64,000 nt of DNA. Origin: Pseudoalteromonas prydzensis (GTDB taxonomy: Bacteria > Pseudomonadota > Gammaproteobacteria > Enterobacterales > Alteromonadaceae). This document shows positions 24,748-34,382 of this stretch, in pieces. Positions within the stretch are counted from its first letter, which is position 1. Every line of letters begins with the position of its first letter. The notes under the pieces are model-generated. The model saw nothing but the letters and a program-made list of their open reading frames with translations, did not search any database and was not told where the DNA came from. The stretch covers positions 1-64,000 of the forward strand of contig NZ_BDDT01000012.1 of assembly GCF_001661495.1 (NCBI RefSeq), written 5' to 3'. A program made the translations under genes and the position numbers.

Positions 24748-25730
24748 TATAAAACTCCTGCTTTTAGCAAATCCTGCATGTTCAGTGCACCAATAGGATG
24801 TTGATTATCATCAATCACAATTAAGCCGTTGATACGCTTATTTTCCATAATGTTGAGTGCCTCTGCGGCGAGCATATCTGCGGTTGCTGTAGTACAAGAA
24901 CGGGTCATTACAGTGCTTATCAAAGTGCTATGAATATCAACCCGTTGCTCTAAAATACGGCGTAAATCACCGTCAGTAAACAATCCTGCAAGCTGGTTGT
25001 TATCATCAACAATAGCGGTCATACCTAAGCCTTTGGCAGACATTTCAATTAACGCATCTTTGATGCATTGTTTGTCATTAATGATAGGTGTTGCATCACC
25101 ACTGTGCATAATATCTTTTAAGCATAGCAGTAAGCGTTTACCTAAGCTGCCACCTGGGTGTGATAGTGCAAAGTCGTCGGCGGTAAATCCGCGAGTCTCT
25201 AGCAGCGCAACAGCGATTGCATCACCCATCGCGAGCGTGGCTGTGGTGCTGGCTGTAGGTGCAAGCCCTAATGGGCAGGCTTCTTGGCTTACTTTAATAC
25301 ATACATGAGCATCCGCCCACTTTGCCATTGACGATGCTGGATTACCGGTCATGGCAATCATTTTTGCGCCAATACGTTTAATAACTGGAATTATATTGAG
25401 TACTTCGCTGGTTTCACCTGAGTTGGATAGCAACATGACTACATCATCGCGGGTGATCATCCCTAAATCGCCATGGCTTGCTTCACCAGGATGAACAAAA
25501 AACGCTGGTGTACCGGTACTTGCCAATGTTGCAGCAATTTTATTGCCAATATGACCGGATTTTCCCATACCCACTACAATGATCCTGCCATGGCATTGAT
25601 ACATTAGTTGGCAAGCTCGATTAAAGTTTTCGTCTAGGTATTGGACTATCTCAGTCAGTGCTTGGCGCTCGATATCGAGAACCCGCTTACCTTGTTCAAT
25701 AAAATTTAACTGCGTCATCGTGTTATCCAT
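24747..25730 (-). CDS. kdsD: Arabinose-5-phosphate isomerase KdsD
   Basis: KdsD converts ribulose-5-phosphate to arabinose-5-phosphate, the first committed step to KDO. The 327-residue product has an N-terminal SIS domain (GMGKSGHIGNKIAATLASTG, HPGEASHGDLGM) and two C-terminal CBS domains (about 205-325). It is the first gene of the kdsD-kdsC-lptC-lptA-lptB set. ATG 25718 is an alternative start four codons in. Confidence 0.95.
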   Translation of the reverse strand: MDNTMTQLNFIEQGKRVLDIERQALTEIVQYLDENFNRACQLMYQCHGRIIVVGMGKSGHIGNKIAATLASTGTPAFFVHPGEASHGDLGMITRDDVVMLLSNSGETSEVLNIIPVIKRIGAKMIAMTGNPASSMAKWADAHVCIKVSQEACPLGLAPTASTTATLAMGDAIAVALLETRGFTADDFALSHPGGSLGKRLLLCLKDIMHSGDATPIINDKQCIKDALIEMSAKGLGMTAIVDDNNQLAGLFTDGDLRRILEQRVDIHSTLISTVMTRSCTTATADMLAAEALNIMENKRINGLIVIDDNQHPIGALNMQDLLKAGVL

Positions 25731-25742
25731 TTTTGGGTAGCA

Positions 25743-26714
25743 TTAAGCAACTTGGTTGAAAATATAACCTTGATAGACTAAAAACGCGACCAATAACAGG
25801 CCACCTTCAACTCGATTAATGCGTCTAGTGCCTTTAAAGCTTAAAGACATAGCAATCAATGCTATGGTGGCTGCAATCATTATTAGTGCATCACGGTTTG
25901 CCGCTGATGGGTCAATAATTGCTGGATTAATAATCCCTGCCAGTGGCAATACCGCTAATATGTTAAAGATATTAGAGCCGACAATATTACCCAGTGCTAA
26001 ATCATCTTCTTTTTTCAGTACCCCTGCGATACAGGCGGCAAGCTCAGGTAAGCTAGTACCAATGGCAATAATGGTTAAACCAATGACCAGATCACTTAAG
26101 CCAAAGAATTTGGCAATATCAACCGCAGAGCCGACTAAAAAGTGCGAGCTGATAGGCAGTAATATCATACCTATGATTAACCAAAATAAAGCCGACTTAG
26201 TTGGCACATTATCTGGCACATCTTCACAAGCTTCACTGACAAATGGGTCATCAGCTTGGTTTTTAGCGCGAATAGAAATAATAACTAAGCCAGCAATAAA
26301 TACGACAAAGCCAATGATTAATGCAACGCCTTCTGTAAATGAAAAGTAGTTATCAGAAAATACATACCAAGCAGCAATTGACACTAACAACACCAGCGGC
26401 ATTTCACGCTTCAAGGTCATTGAGGATACTGAAAGAGGGCGCAATAGCGCGGTAATACCTAACACAAGTAAAATATTAGTGATATTTGAGCCAACGGCAT
26501 TACCCACGGCTGTATCAGTTTTACCCGCAAGAGCAGCTGATGCTGAGACCATCATTTCTGGGGCTGACGAGCCCATAGCAACCACTGTTAAGCCAACAAT
26601 TAGTGTAGGGACACCGAAATTTTTTGCCAGCGCAGCCGCGCCGTAAACAAAGCGATCTGCACTCCAAACGAGAGCTGCAAACCCGAGAATTAAAATGACA
26701 AAAGAAGTCACCAT
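25743..26714 (-). CDS. yrbG: Calcium/sodium antiporter, YrbG family
   Basis: CaCA-superfamily exchanger with ten predicted membrane helices and the two internal alpha repeats that form the ion site: GLTVVAMGSSAPEMMVS (first) and GLTIIAIGTSLPELAAC (second), each with its acidic residue. The frame is open from a TTG at 26768, but ATG 26714 gives an N-terminus (MVTSFVILILGFAALVWSAD) that aligns with E. coli YrbG and a length of 323. It lies upstream of kdsD and divergent from the mla operon, as in E. coli, though there it precedes kdsD after mla on one strand. Confidence 0.88.
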   Translation of the reverse strand: MVTSFVILILGFAALVWSADRFVYGAAALAKNFGVPTLIVGLTVVAMGSSAPEMMVSASAALAGKTDTAVGNAVGSNITNILLVLGITALLRPLSVSSMTLKREMPLVLLVSIAAWYVFSDNYFSFTEGVALIIGFVVFIAGLVIISIRAKNQADDPFVSEACEDVPDNVPTKSALFWLIIGMILLPISSHFLVGSAVDIAKFFGLSDLVIGLTIIAIGTSLPELAACIAGVLKKEDDLALGNIVGSNIFNILAVLPLAGIINPAIIDPSAANRDALIMIAATIALIAMSLSFKGTRRINRVEGGLLLVAFLVYQGYIFNQVA

Positions 26715-26957
26715 TGTGTTACGCCAATTATTCAAAATAAGATGACTGCAAATAGTAACAAAAGCCAACCTGAAAGTATAAATAAAAGAATCAGGTCAAC
26801 TTGTTAGTAAGTCGTTATTTTTACCTCAGAAAAAATTATTTAAGCGTCTGTTAAGCCTACTGCTGTAAGGTTTTGCTTGTTATTACATAGAATATTACAA
26901 AATTTTACGAATTGTTTTTTCCATCTTGCTGTAAAAACGCTTAAAATAGGAGAACTA

Positions 26958-27785
26958 GTGAATATAGTAATGGAGAGCGACTTGTCGCAACCAATAGTAG
27001 AAATCAAGGATGTAAGTTTTTCTCGAGGTAATCGCAGCATATATAAAAATATGAGTTTTAGCGTTCCTAAAGGGAAAATTACGGCAATCATGGGGCCAAG
27101 CGGAATTGGTAAAACCACCATGTTGCGTTTAATTGGTGGTCAGTTAAAACCAGATAGCGGCACTATATTATTCGAAGGTAATAACATTCCAACTATGTCG
27201 CGTAAAGAACTTTACGCTGCACGTACCAAAATGAGTATGTTATTCCAAAGCGGCGCATTATTTACCGATATGTCTGTGTTTGACAATATAGCGTTTCCGC
27301 TGCGTGAACATACTCGCCTTAGTGAAGATTTAATCCGCCTAGTAGTGCTAATGAAATTACAAGCCGTTGGCCTTCGTGGTGCTCAGGATTTAATGCCTTC
27401 AGAGCTCTCAGGCGGAATGGCGCGTCGTGCTGCATTAGCACGCTCTATCGCACTTGATCCTGAATTAATTATGTATGATGAACCGTTTGCAGGCCAAGAC
27501 CCTATTTCGATGGGCGTGTTGGTTAAACTGATTAAATCACTTAATCAAGTGCTCGGTTTGTCGTCGCTGATAGTGACTCATGATGTAACCGAAGTAATGA
27601 GTATTGCCGATCACGTTATTATTATCGCTGATCAAGGTGTTATTGGCAGCGGTACCCCGGATGAAATGCGTAATCATGAATCACCGCTGGTGCAGCAGTT
27701 CTTAAAAGGTTTATCAGATGGCCCTGTGCCATTTCATTTTCCTGCACCATCTTACCAGCAAGAGTTACTGGGAGGGCGCCGCTAA
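26958..27785 (+). CDS. mlaF: Phospholipid transport ATPase MlaF
   Basis: MlaF is the ATPase of the MlaFEDB complex, which moves phospholipid between the inner membrane and MlaC and so keeps the outer leaflet free of phospholipid. Walker A GPSGIGKTT, signature LSGGMARRAALARSIAL, Walker B LIMYDEPFAGQDP and the switch histidine in VTHDVTEVM are all present. GTG 26958 is chosen because AGGAG lies 5 nt upstream; ATG 26970 is possible. From GTG it has 275 residues. It is the first gene of an operon running to murA. Confidence 0.95.
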   Translation: MNIVMESDLSQPIVEIKDVSFSRGNRSIYKNMSFSVPKGKITAIMGPSGIGKTTMLRLIGGQLKPDSGTILFEGNNIPTMSRKELYAARTKMSMLFQSGALFTDMSVFDNIAFPLREHTRLSEDLIRLVVLMKLQAVGLRGAQDLMPSELSGGMARRAALARSIALDPELIMYDEPFAGQDPISMGVLVKLIKSLNQVLGLSSLIVTHDVTEVMSIADHVIIIADQGVIGSGTPDEMRNHESPLVQQFLKGLSDGPVPFHFPAPSYQQELLGGRR

Positions 27786-28564
27786 TGTTCGATTTTTTGC
27801 AAATGCTAGGTCATAAAACGTTAGGGCGTTTTGCGGCGCTTGGCCGTTCTACACAAATGTTGGTTGGCGCACTGTGGAATGTTCCTAACTTCAGAAAAGG
27901 CACGCCTTTACTGGTACGTCAATTGTATATGGTAGGCTCGCAGTCACTGTTGATTATCATGGTGTCGGGTTTATTTATCGGCATGGTACTGGCGTTACAG
28001 GGCTACACTGTACTGGTTGGTTATGGCGCAGAAGATAGCTTAGGACCGTTGGTGGCATTGAGTTTATTGCGCGAGTTAGGCCCTGTTGTTACGGCATTAT
28101 TATTTGCCGGACGAGCGGGCAGTGCGTTGACTGCTGAAATTGGTTTGATGAAAGCGACTGAGCAGTTATCGAGCCTGGAAATGATGGCGATTGACCCACT
28201 TAAGCGTATTATTGCACCGCGATTTTGGGCGGGCTTTATCAGTATGCCATTGCTCGCATTGATATTTTCAGCCGTTGCAATCATTGGTGCTCACTTGGTT
28301 GGGGTTGATTGGTTGGGGGTAGATACAGGTAGCTTCTGGTCAATCATGCAGTCGCAAGTGTCATTTCAGCAAGATATTTTAAATGGCATGATCAAAAGCT
28401 TTGTGTTTGCCATTGTCGTTACATGGATAGCGCTTTATAAAGGTTATGATTGTATACCGACCTCTGAAGGGATCAGTAAAGCAACAACAGAGACGGTAGT
28501 GCACTCTTCTTTGGCTGTTTTAGGGTTTGATTTTATTTTGACAGCGGTAATGTTTACCAGCTAA
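27785..28564 (+). CDS. mlaE: Phospholipid transport permease MlaE
   Basis: MlaE is the integral membrane permease (259 residues, about six hydrophobic segments) that couples MlaF to the MlaD ring. The family motif ELGPVVTALLFAGRAGSALTAEIGLMK appears in pieces at about 95-122, including the conserved E-x-G-P-x-x-T core. The start overlaps the mlaF stop by one base. Confidence 0.95.
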   Translation: MFDFLQMLGHKTLGRFAALGRSTQMLVGALWNVPNFRKGTPLLVRQLYMVGSQSLLIIMVSGLFIGMVLALQGYTVLVGYGAEDSLGPLVALSLLRELGPVVTALLFAGRAGSALTAEIGLMKATEQLSSLEMMAIDPLKRIIAPRFWAGFISMPLLALIFSAVAIIGAHLVGVDWLGVDTGSFWSIMQSQVSFQQDILNGMIKSFVFAIVVTWIALYKGYDCIPTSEGISKATTETVVHSSLAVLGFDFILTAVMFTS

Positions 28565-28578
28565 TTAAGGTATAAAAA

Positions 28579-29127
28579 ATGAATTCACGGAAATTAGAAA
28601 TTTTAGTTGGTTTTTTTGTTGCGTTAGGTATCGCGGCATTTGCAATGTTGGCGTTAAAAGTAGCTAACGCAGGGATCAGCGGCAATGGCGAAACCTATTT
28701 ATTAAAAGCTAAGTTTGAAAACATTGGCTCGTTAAAAGCACGCGCACCAATCAAGGTTGGTGGCGTTGTGGTTGGTCGAGTTGAGTCGATTTCAATTCAT
28801 CCACAAGAATTTGTGCCCGTGGTTGATATGACCATTGATGCGCAATACCAATGTCGTTTTTCAGATACCAGCTCAGTGTCAATCTTGACCTCAGGTATTT
28901 TAGGTGAGCAGTATCTAGGTATTAACCCGGTTATTGCGCCAAAATCAGCTGAGCAAGCATGTTTTGGCGTTGCGGTAACCAGCGATGATAAAAATTTAGG
29001 GCTAGATGAGTTATTCGGTGTTGAAAGCAAAGCCTTAAATGATGGTGATTATATCACCGACACTAAATCGGCACTGGTGCTTGAAGAGTTAATCGGGCAG
29101 TTTTTATTCAATCAAGGCGGTGAGTAA
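28579..29127 (+). CDS. mlaD: Phospholipid-binding MCE protein MlaD
   Basis: MlaD is anchored by an N-terminal helix (LEILVGFFVALGIAAFAMLA) and forms a hexameric MCE ring with a hydrophobic pore. The MCE domain runs from about 35 to 120 (YLLKAKFENIGSLKARAPIK, GVVVGRVESI, LTSGILGEQYLGI). Length is 182 residues. Confidence 0.95.
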   Translation: MNSRKLEILVGFFVALGIAAFAMLALKVANAGISGNGETYLLKAKFENIGSLKARAPIKVGGVVVGRVESISIHPQEFVPVVDMTIDAQYQCRFSDTSSVSILTSGILGEQYLGINPVIAPKSAEQACFGVAVTSDDKNLGLDELFGVESKALNDGDYITDTKSALVLEELIGQFLFNQGGE

Positions 29128-29133
29128 GCAATT

Positions 29134-29808
29134 ATGTTTAAACAATTTTTAATGGTAGTGGCGCTTACTTTCAGCGCAATCAGTGTAGCTAATGAGCCGG
29201 TCGATTTAACCGACCCATATAAAATGGTACGCCAAGTTTCAGATAATACGTTTCAGCGTATAACCCGTGATCAGCCTTTAATTGAAAAAGATAAAGAGCA
29301 CTTACGCGTGATCGTAAAAGAAGAATTGATGCCGTATATTGATTATAAATATGCAGCACTGCGGGTGTTAGGCAGCCATGTTTCAAAAGTACGCTCAATT
29401 AAAGATCCGGCCGAGCAAAAACAAGCTGTTGAAGACATTAAACGCTTTATTGATGTGTTTCAAGAATACCTAATCGCAACCTATGCGGGGGTGTTTACGC
29501 AATACACCAACCAAAAAGTAGAATTTGGCCCAAGTAAAGAGTTTGCCGGACAAGATTTAGTGTTGGTAAAAACGAAAATTATTGAGCCGGGCAAGCCAGA
29601 AATTAAAATTGATTTTAAAGTACGTGAAGACCGCGGTGGTGAATGGCGTGCTTATGACATGGTAGCTGAAGGCATTAGCTTATTGGATGCAAAGCAAAGT
29701 GAATTCCAAGGCATTTTACGCCAACAAGGAATTGACCATGTAAGTAACTTACTTGAACAGAAAAGCAAGTTACCAGTGCAATTTAGAGGCGAAGGCGGTA
29801 ATGAGTAA
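29134..29808 (+). CDS. mlaC: Periplasmic phospholipid carrier MlaC
   Basis: MlaC ferries phospholipid between MlaA-OmpC at the outer membrane and MlaFEDB. The 224-residue product has a signal peptide (MFKQFLMVVALTFSAISVAN, cleaved after VAN or nearby) and the Tol_Tol_Ttg2 domain with YIDYKYAALRVLG and YDMVAEGISLLD. Its stop codon lies within the start region of mlaB. Confidence 0.94.
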   Translation: MFKQFLMVVALTFSAISVANEPVDLTDPYKMVRQVSDNTFQRITRDQPLIEKDKEHLRVIVKEELMPYIDYKYAALRVLGSHVSKVRSIKDPAEQKQAVEDIKRFIDVFQEYLIATYAGVFTQYTNQKVEFGPSKEFAGQDLVLVKTKIIEPGKPEIKIDFKVREDRGGEWRAYDMVAEGISLLDAKQSEFQGILRQQGIDHVSNLLEQKSKLPVQFRGEGGNE

Positions 29809-30094
29809 AGTAACGGTTACTCAGCTGAGCGAACAGCAATATCGAGTCAGTGGTGAATTGACTCGAAATTCAATTTCTGCTGAACGACTTCTGAATAAAA
29901 AACCACAAAGTGACCATAAAACTTGGTATTTTGACCTTTCTGAGGTGTCTAGGGTTGACACAGCGGGCTTAGCTTGGTTAATTCACTCTTTCGCAGAATT
30001 AAAGCAGCAAGGTATTCACCTTGAGTTGCAAAATATTCCTGAGCAATTGCAAAAATTAATGCAATTGGGACAGGTTACCAACCTATTTGAGTGA
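29801..30094 (+). CDS. mlaB: STAS-domain protein MlaB
   Basis: MlaB is the cytosolic STAS subunit that activates MlaF. The 97-residue protein has the STAS core FDLSEVSRVDTAGLAWLIH, with the Thr and Gly characteristic of MlaB. ATG 29801 overlaps the mlaC end by 8 bp and gives a normal-length protein; the frame is open further upstream but without a suitable start. Confidence 0.92.
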   Translation: MSKVTVTQLSEQQYRVSGELTRNSISAERLLNKKPQSDHKTWYFDLSEVSRVDTAGLAWLIHSFAELKQQGIHLELQNIPEQLQKLMQLGQVTNLFE

Positions 30095-30099
30095 GAGTT

Positions 30100-30357
30100 A
30101 TGGAAACAAGCCAGGTCGAAACCTTATTACGCGACGAGCTACAATTAGCTGAAGTACATGTCAAAGCCAACGGTAGTCATTATGAAGTCATCGCTGTTGG
30201 TGATTGCTTTGATGGCTTGAGCCGTGTCAAAAAACAACAGCTAGTTTATGGGCCGTTGATGAACACTATTTCTGACGGCACCATCCATGCAGTGTCGATT
30301 AAAGCTTTTACGCCGACCGAGTGGAAGCGCGAGCAAAAATTCATTTTACCTCAATAA
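30100..30357 (+). CDS. ibaG: BolA-family iron-sulfur/acid stress protein IbaG
   Basis: IbaG (YrbA) is a BolA-type partner of monothiol glutaredoxins that is linked to iron-sulfur handling and envelope stress. The 85-residue product has GSHYEVIAVGDCFDGLSRVKKQQ and ends in the class-typical HAVSIKAFTPTEW; a cysteine stands in the loop. ATG 30100 (METSQVETLL) aligns with E. coli IbaG; a GTG at 30091 overlapping mlaB is also in frame. Confidence 0.93.
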   Translation: METSQVETLLRDELQLAEVHVKANGSHYEVIAVGDCFDGLSRVKKQQLVYGPLMNTISDGTIHAVSIKAFTPTEWKREQKFILPQ

Positions 30358-30369
30358 AAAGGTTTCCTC

Positions 30370-31629
30370 ATGGATCAATTTGTAATTCAGGGTGGAACCG
30401 GACTTGCCGGTGAAGTCACAATTTCAGGCGCTAAAAATGCTGCATTACCGATTTTATTTGCTTCATTATTAGCTGACGGTAAAAGTACCTTTAGCAATGT
30501 GCCTCGCCTACGTGATATTGGCACCACAGAAGCGTTGTTAAAAACCCTAGGTGCAGAAATCCAATGGCATGGTGACCAGCTTGTTATCGATGGTAGCAAA
30601 GTGGATAAAACCCTTGCCCCTTATGAGCTTGTTAAGCAAATGCGTGCATCGGTATTAGCCTTAGGGCCATTAGTTGCACGTTTTGGCCAAGCGCAAGTAT
30701 CGCTGCCTGGCGGCTGTGCAATTGGCGCACGGCCTGTTGATATTCACATTCAAGGTTTAGAGCGCATGGGCGCGGTTATAAGCGTTGAAAATGGGTATAT
30801 CAATGCCAAAGTTGACGGGCGTTTAAAAGGCGCTGAAATATATATGGAAATGGTCAGCGTAGGTGCGACCGAAAATTTATTGATGGCCGCAACCTTGGCT
30901 GACGGCAAAACCGTATTAGAAAATGCCGCTCGTGAACCCGAAATTATTGATTTAGCCGTGTGTTTAACCGCGATGGGGGCAAAAATTACTGGTGCCGGTA
31001 GCAGTCGTATTGAAATTGAAGGTGTTGAAAAACTACACGGTTGTGAGCACCGCATTTTACCTGATCGTATTGAAACCGGTACTTTCTTAGTCGCAGCCGC
31101 GATGGCTGGCGGTGAAGTGCTATGTAAACTTACTGATTTTCACAGCCTTGAGCCAGTCATTGAAAAGCTACGTGCAAGTAATGCCTTGATTGAAATACAT
31201 GATGACAGTATTTACCTTGATATGCGTGGCCGTGAGCTTAAAGCTGTTAATATCAAAACTATGCCACACCCAGGTTTCCCTACCGATATGCAAGCCCAGT
31301 TTACCGCGTTAAATGTGGTGGCTAATGGCAGTGCGACAATCACAGAAACGATTTTTGAAAATCGCTTTATGCATGTGCCTGAGTTACAGCGTATGGGTGC
31401 TAATATTCGTTTAGAAGGCAATACCGCTATCTGTGGTGACACTAAAAGCCTAACTGGTGCGCAAGTGATGGCAACAGACTTACGTGCTTCAGCTAGCTTA
31501 ATTTTAACTGGGATTGTGGCACAAGGTGAGACGGTTGTTGATCGTATTTACCATGTTGACCGTGGTTATCAACGTATTGAAGATAAACTCAGTGCATTGG
31601 GTGCAAATATCAAACGTCGAAGTAGTTAA
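30370..31629 (+). CDS. murA: UDP-N-acetylglucosamine 1-carboxyvinyltransferase MurA
   Basis: MurA adds enolpyruvate to UDP-GlcNAc, the first committed step of peptidoglycan synthesis and the target of fosfomycin. The catalytic Cys116 is present in LPGGCAIGARPVD, so the enzyme should be fosfomycin-sensitive by target. The conserved KNAALPI at the N-terminus and DLRASASL near the C-terminus are intact; 419 residues is exact for the family. It ends the mla-ibaG-murA operon. Confidence 0.97.
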   Translation: MDQFVIQGGTGLAGEVTISGAKNAALPILFASLLADGKSTFSNVPRLRDIGTTEALLKTLGAEIQWHGDQLVIDGSKVDKTLAPYELVKQMRASVLALGPLVARFGQAQVSLPGGCAIGARPVDIHIQGLERMGAVISVENGYINAKVDGRLKGAEIYMEMVSVGATENLLMAATLADGKTVLENAAREPEIIDLAVCLTAMGAKITGAGSSRIEIEGVEKLHGCEHRILPDRIETGTFLVAAAMAGGEVLCKLTDFHSLEPVIEKLRASNALIEIHDDSIYLDMRGRELKAVNIKTMPHPGFPTDMQAQFTALNVVANGSATITETIFENRFMHVPELQRMGANIRLEGNTAICGDTKSLTGAQVMATDLRASASLILTGIVAQGETVVDRIYHVDRGYQRIEDKLSALGANIKRRSS

Positions 31630-31633
31630 TAGC

Positions 31634-31668
31634 CTAGAACCTAGGTCCTAGCTTCTAGGCCCTAGGTT
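31634..31668. repeat. CTAGNNN heptad tract (5 units)
   Basis: Five perfect 7-bp units follow each other between the convergent murA and degS genes: CTAGAAC, CTAGGTC, CTAGCTT, CTAGGCC, CTAGGTT. CTAG is fixed and the other three positions vary, as if an AACCTAG array had drifted everywhere except the core. The last bases abut the degS stop codon. Confidence 0.85.
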
Positions 31669-32775
31669 TTAAAGTTTAGTCTCAAGTTCTGCCACTTTAA
31701 CCATTACTTTTAATACTTCTCCACTGCGATACAGTTCAAACTCAATTTCATGGCCTGGCTCAGAATTACCTATAATATTTAAGGTTTTTTGTGGGTTAGT
31801 GACATTTTCTCCAGCAATTTTTACGACAATATCTTGCTCTTTAATACCTGCCTGCCATGCAGGACCTAATGGATCAAGATTGGTAATGCGCAGACCTGCC
31901 ACTGGCGTATAGTTATCGCTGACTTCTTTCCCTGTGCTATCAACAGCTGTACCTGTGAAACCTAAATAGCCACGTACAACGCGACCATGACGGATCAGTT
32001 TATCCATCACCTCTTTGGCTAACGAAAAAGGCACAGCAAAGAAGATACCTTGAATATCTAAGTTCTCGCGGGTTTTAAATTGTGCAGAAGTGATACCAAC
32101 AAGATCGCCGTTAGAGTTCACCAGCGCACCTCCAGAGTTGCCCACGTTTATCGCTGCATCCATTTGTAATAGGCTGTTATAGGGGCTGTCGGTAATTTTT
32201 TGTTTACCAGTCGCACTGATGATCCCTTGGGTGATTGTTTGCCCTAAGTTGAGTGGGTTACCAATAGCAAGTACGACATCACCCACACGTGGTATAAAGC
32301 GCTCACTGATTGGAATAACTGGTAAATGTTCCACATTGATTTTTAATAATGCTAAGTCGGTGATGGTATCAAAACCAATCAACTGTACATCAAAATAACG
32401 GCGACCATCGGTGAGCAGCACCATAATTTGATCGGCATTATTGATCACGTGATAGTTGGTTAGAATATAACCATCACTCGACATGATCACGCCGGAGCCA
32501 AGTTCTTGCACGGTATTTTGTCGTTTATAGCGCGGTTCTTTTGAAATACTCTCTGAAATAATGGTTACCACCGATGGCGCTGCGCGTTCTACAGCATCGG
32601 CAAAACTCAGGTGGTCAATACTCATAGCGCTAGGTAAAGGCACATTGGGTAATAAGGTTGCACGCATATTAGGGCTAAAAAAAACCACCAAAAAAGCGAT
32701 GCCGAGTCCCGCAAACAGCGGAGGAAGGACAAACTTAAAGAATTTCAGCACAATTTTCTTATTCTTAGTGAGCAA
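31669..32775 (-). CDS. degS: Periplasmic site-1 serine protease DegS
   Basis: DegS cleaves the anti-sigma factor RseA when it senses misfolded porins and so starts the sigma-E response. An N-terminal membrane anchor (VLPPLFAGLGIAFLVVFF, about 15-32) replaces the cleavable signal of DegQ. The catalytic triad is in ILTNYHVI (His), DLALLKI (Asp) and VGNSGGAL (Ser). A single PDZ domain follows (about 260-360). Length 368 is slightly above E. coli DegS. Confidence 0.93.
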   Translation of the reverse strand: MLTKNKKIVLKFFKFVLPPLFAGLGIAFLVVFFSPNMRATLLPNVPLPSAMSIDHLSFADAVERAAPSVVTIISESISKEPRYKRQNTVQELGSGVIMSSDGYILTNYHVINNADQIMVLLTDGRRYFDVQLIGFDTITDLALLKINVEHLPVIPISERFIPRVGDVVLAIGNPLNLGQTITQGIISATGKQKITDSPYNSLLQMDAAINVGNSGGALVNSNGDLVGITSAQFKTRENLDIQGIFFAVPFSLAKEVMDKLIRHGRVVRGYLGFTGTAVDSTGKEVSDNYTPVAGLRITNLDPLGPAWQAGIKEQDIVVKIAGENVTNPQKTLNIIGNSEPGHEIEFELYRSGEVLKVMVKVAELETKL

Positions 32776-32792
32776 TCTTGTAATGATGGCAT

Positions 32793-32828
32793 AAAAAAAA
32801 TAGCAGCGGCAAGTGCCACTGCTATTAT
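32793..32828 (-). terminator. Rho-independent terminator of degQ
   Basis: On the minus strand an AATAGCAG stem with an imperfect GGCA/TGCC top closes on CTGCTATT and is followed by a run of T (A8 at 32793-32800 on the plus strand). It separates degQ from degS, which begins 18 bp further on. Confidence 0.8.
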
Positions 32829-32851
32829 TTATTGATTTAATCGCTTTGTTG

Positions 32852-34204
32852 TTACTGAATTAATACAAATACGGATTCTCGGCCACGTTGTACCCCAAGT
32901 ACAATGTTACCTTTGGTATTTTCAATGATCTTATTCATATCATTAATTGTTTCAACGCGCTGACGATTCACTTGCATGATAATGTCACCTTCTTCAAGGC
33001 CAACCCGTGCAGCTGGAGAACGTGGATCTACAGAGGTAAGTTCAACCCCTTTATTACCATTCTTCTGGGTGTTTTCAAGGGTGGCGCCTTGGAATGCTGG
33101 GTGGAGTTCATCGCCTGAGGCAGTTAACCCTGATGCACCATCGAGCGTCACTTTAACTGTTTGCACTTTACCGTCACGATAAATACCTAGCTTAACTTTT
33201 CGGCCCTCACCGAGCGTGGCGATTTTACTGCGTAGCTCATGGAAACCACTGATCTCACTGCCATCTATGCTTGTGATCACATCGCCTGCTTTAATACCTG
33301 CTTTGCTAGCTGCAGAATCATCCATTACCTGCATAACATACGCGCCTTGTTTTACATCCAGCTTTTGTGCTTTGGCTAAGCCAGCATCAAGAGGACGCCC
33401 CGAAATACCCAAAGAGCCACGACGCACTTCACCATGCTCAATAATTTGATCAACGAGATTTTTCATCATGTTTGAAGGAATGGCAAACCCTATCCCAACA
33501 TTACCACCAGAGGCGCCTAAAATTGCGGTGTTAATGCCAATTAGCTCACCGTTTAAATTAACTAACGCACCGCCTGAGTTGCCTTGGTTTATTGCTGCAT
33601 CGGTTTGAATAAAGTCTTCATAACCTTCAATATTTAAACCACTACGACCCAAGGCACTAACAATACCTGAGGTTACGGTGTGGCTTAAACCAAATGGATT
33701 ACCAATGGCAACAGCAAAATCACCTACGCGCAATTGATCTGAATTAGCTAGCTTGACTGCGACAAGATCGTCGGCCTCAATCTGTAGTAACGCGATATCT
33801 GACTCTTTATCGCTACCAATTTTTGTTGCTTCGTACTCGCGGCCGTCTTCAAGGGTTACCAGCATTTTCTCTGCGTCTTGAACTACGTGATTATTGGTAA
33901 CCACGTAACCTTCTTCTGCATCGATAATAACGCCTGATCCTAAGCCGCTAAATTCACGCTTTTGACTACGTGGTTGCGGGTTACCGAAAAAGAAGTCAAG
34001 CGGATCGGCGCGACGGCGTACTTCTTTTGAGCCGGAGACTTGAATGCTAACAACGCCCGGTGTTATTTGTTCTAGCATTGGCGCTAACGTTGGCAATTGT
34101 TGACCATTCACAGCGATAGGCATTTTTGCCATTGATACAGCTGGGGCTAATAATAAGCTGGTAGATAACATTGCTGCACTGATTAACGATAATTTCATTT
34201 TCAT
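32852..34204 (-). CDS. degQ: Periplasmic serine endoprotease/chaperone DegQ (Do family)
   Basis: HtrA/Do proteases degrade misfolded periplasmic proteins. The 450-residue product has a cleavable signal (through AVSMAK, about residue 27), catalytic residues in VVTNNHVV (His), SDIALLQI (Asp) and QGNSGGAL (Ser), and two PDZ domains (about 265-350 and 370-450). It lies beside degS as degQ does in E. coli; the LA loop is short, which favours DegQ over DegP. Confidence 0.94.
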   Translation of the reverse strand: MKMKLSLISAAMLSTSLLLAPAVSMAKMPIAVNGQQLPTLAPMLEQITPGVVSIQVSGSKEVRRRADPLDFFFGNPQPRSQKREFSGLGSGVIIDAEEGYVVTNNHVVQDAEKMLVTLEDGREYEATKIGSDKESDIALLQIEADDLVAVKLANSDQLRVGDFAVAIGNPFGLSHTVTSGIVSALGRSGLNIEGYEDFIQTDAAINQGNSGGALVNLNGELIGINTAILGASGGNVGIGFAIPSNMMKNLVDQIIEHGEVRRGSLGISGRPLDAGLAKAQKLDVKQGAYVMQVMDDSAASKAGIKAGDVITSIDGSEISGFHELRSKIATLGEGRKVKLGIYRDGKVQTVKVTLDGASGLTASGDELHPAFQGATLENTQKNGNKGVELTSVDPRSPAARVGLEEGDIIMQVNRQRVETINDMNKIIENTKGNIVLGVQRGRESVFVLIQ

Positions 34205-34244
34205 AGTCAGGGTTTACTCCACATCACAGGAAAAAGCACAAACA

Positions 34245-34272
34245 AAAAAGGCTGCAAATGCAGCCTTTCTTC
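34245..34272 (-). terminator. Rho-independent terminator of zapG
   Basis: GGCTGCA-TTT-TGCAGCC stem, read on the minus strand and followed by CTTTTTTG. It lies 110 bp after the zapG stop and upstream of degQ. Confidence 0.82.
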
Positions 34273-34382
34273 ATTAATCTCGTTCTAACCACATTATAAT
34301 AGCTAGCTATTGCAAGGGGTTTAGAACTGTATATAAAACATAAGCTGCTCTATTACAGACTATGGGGTCAAAAAAAAGTTCA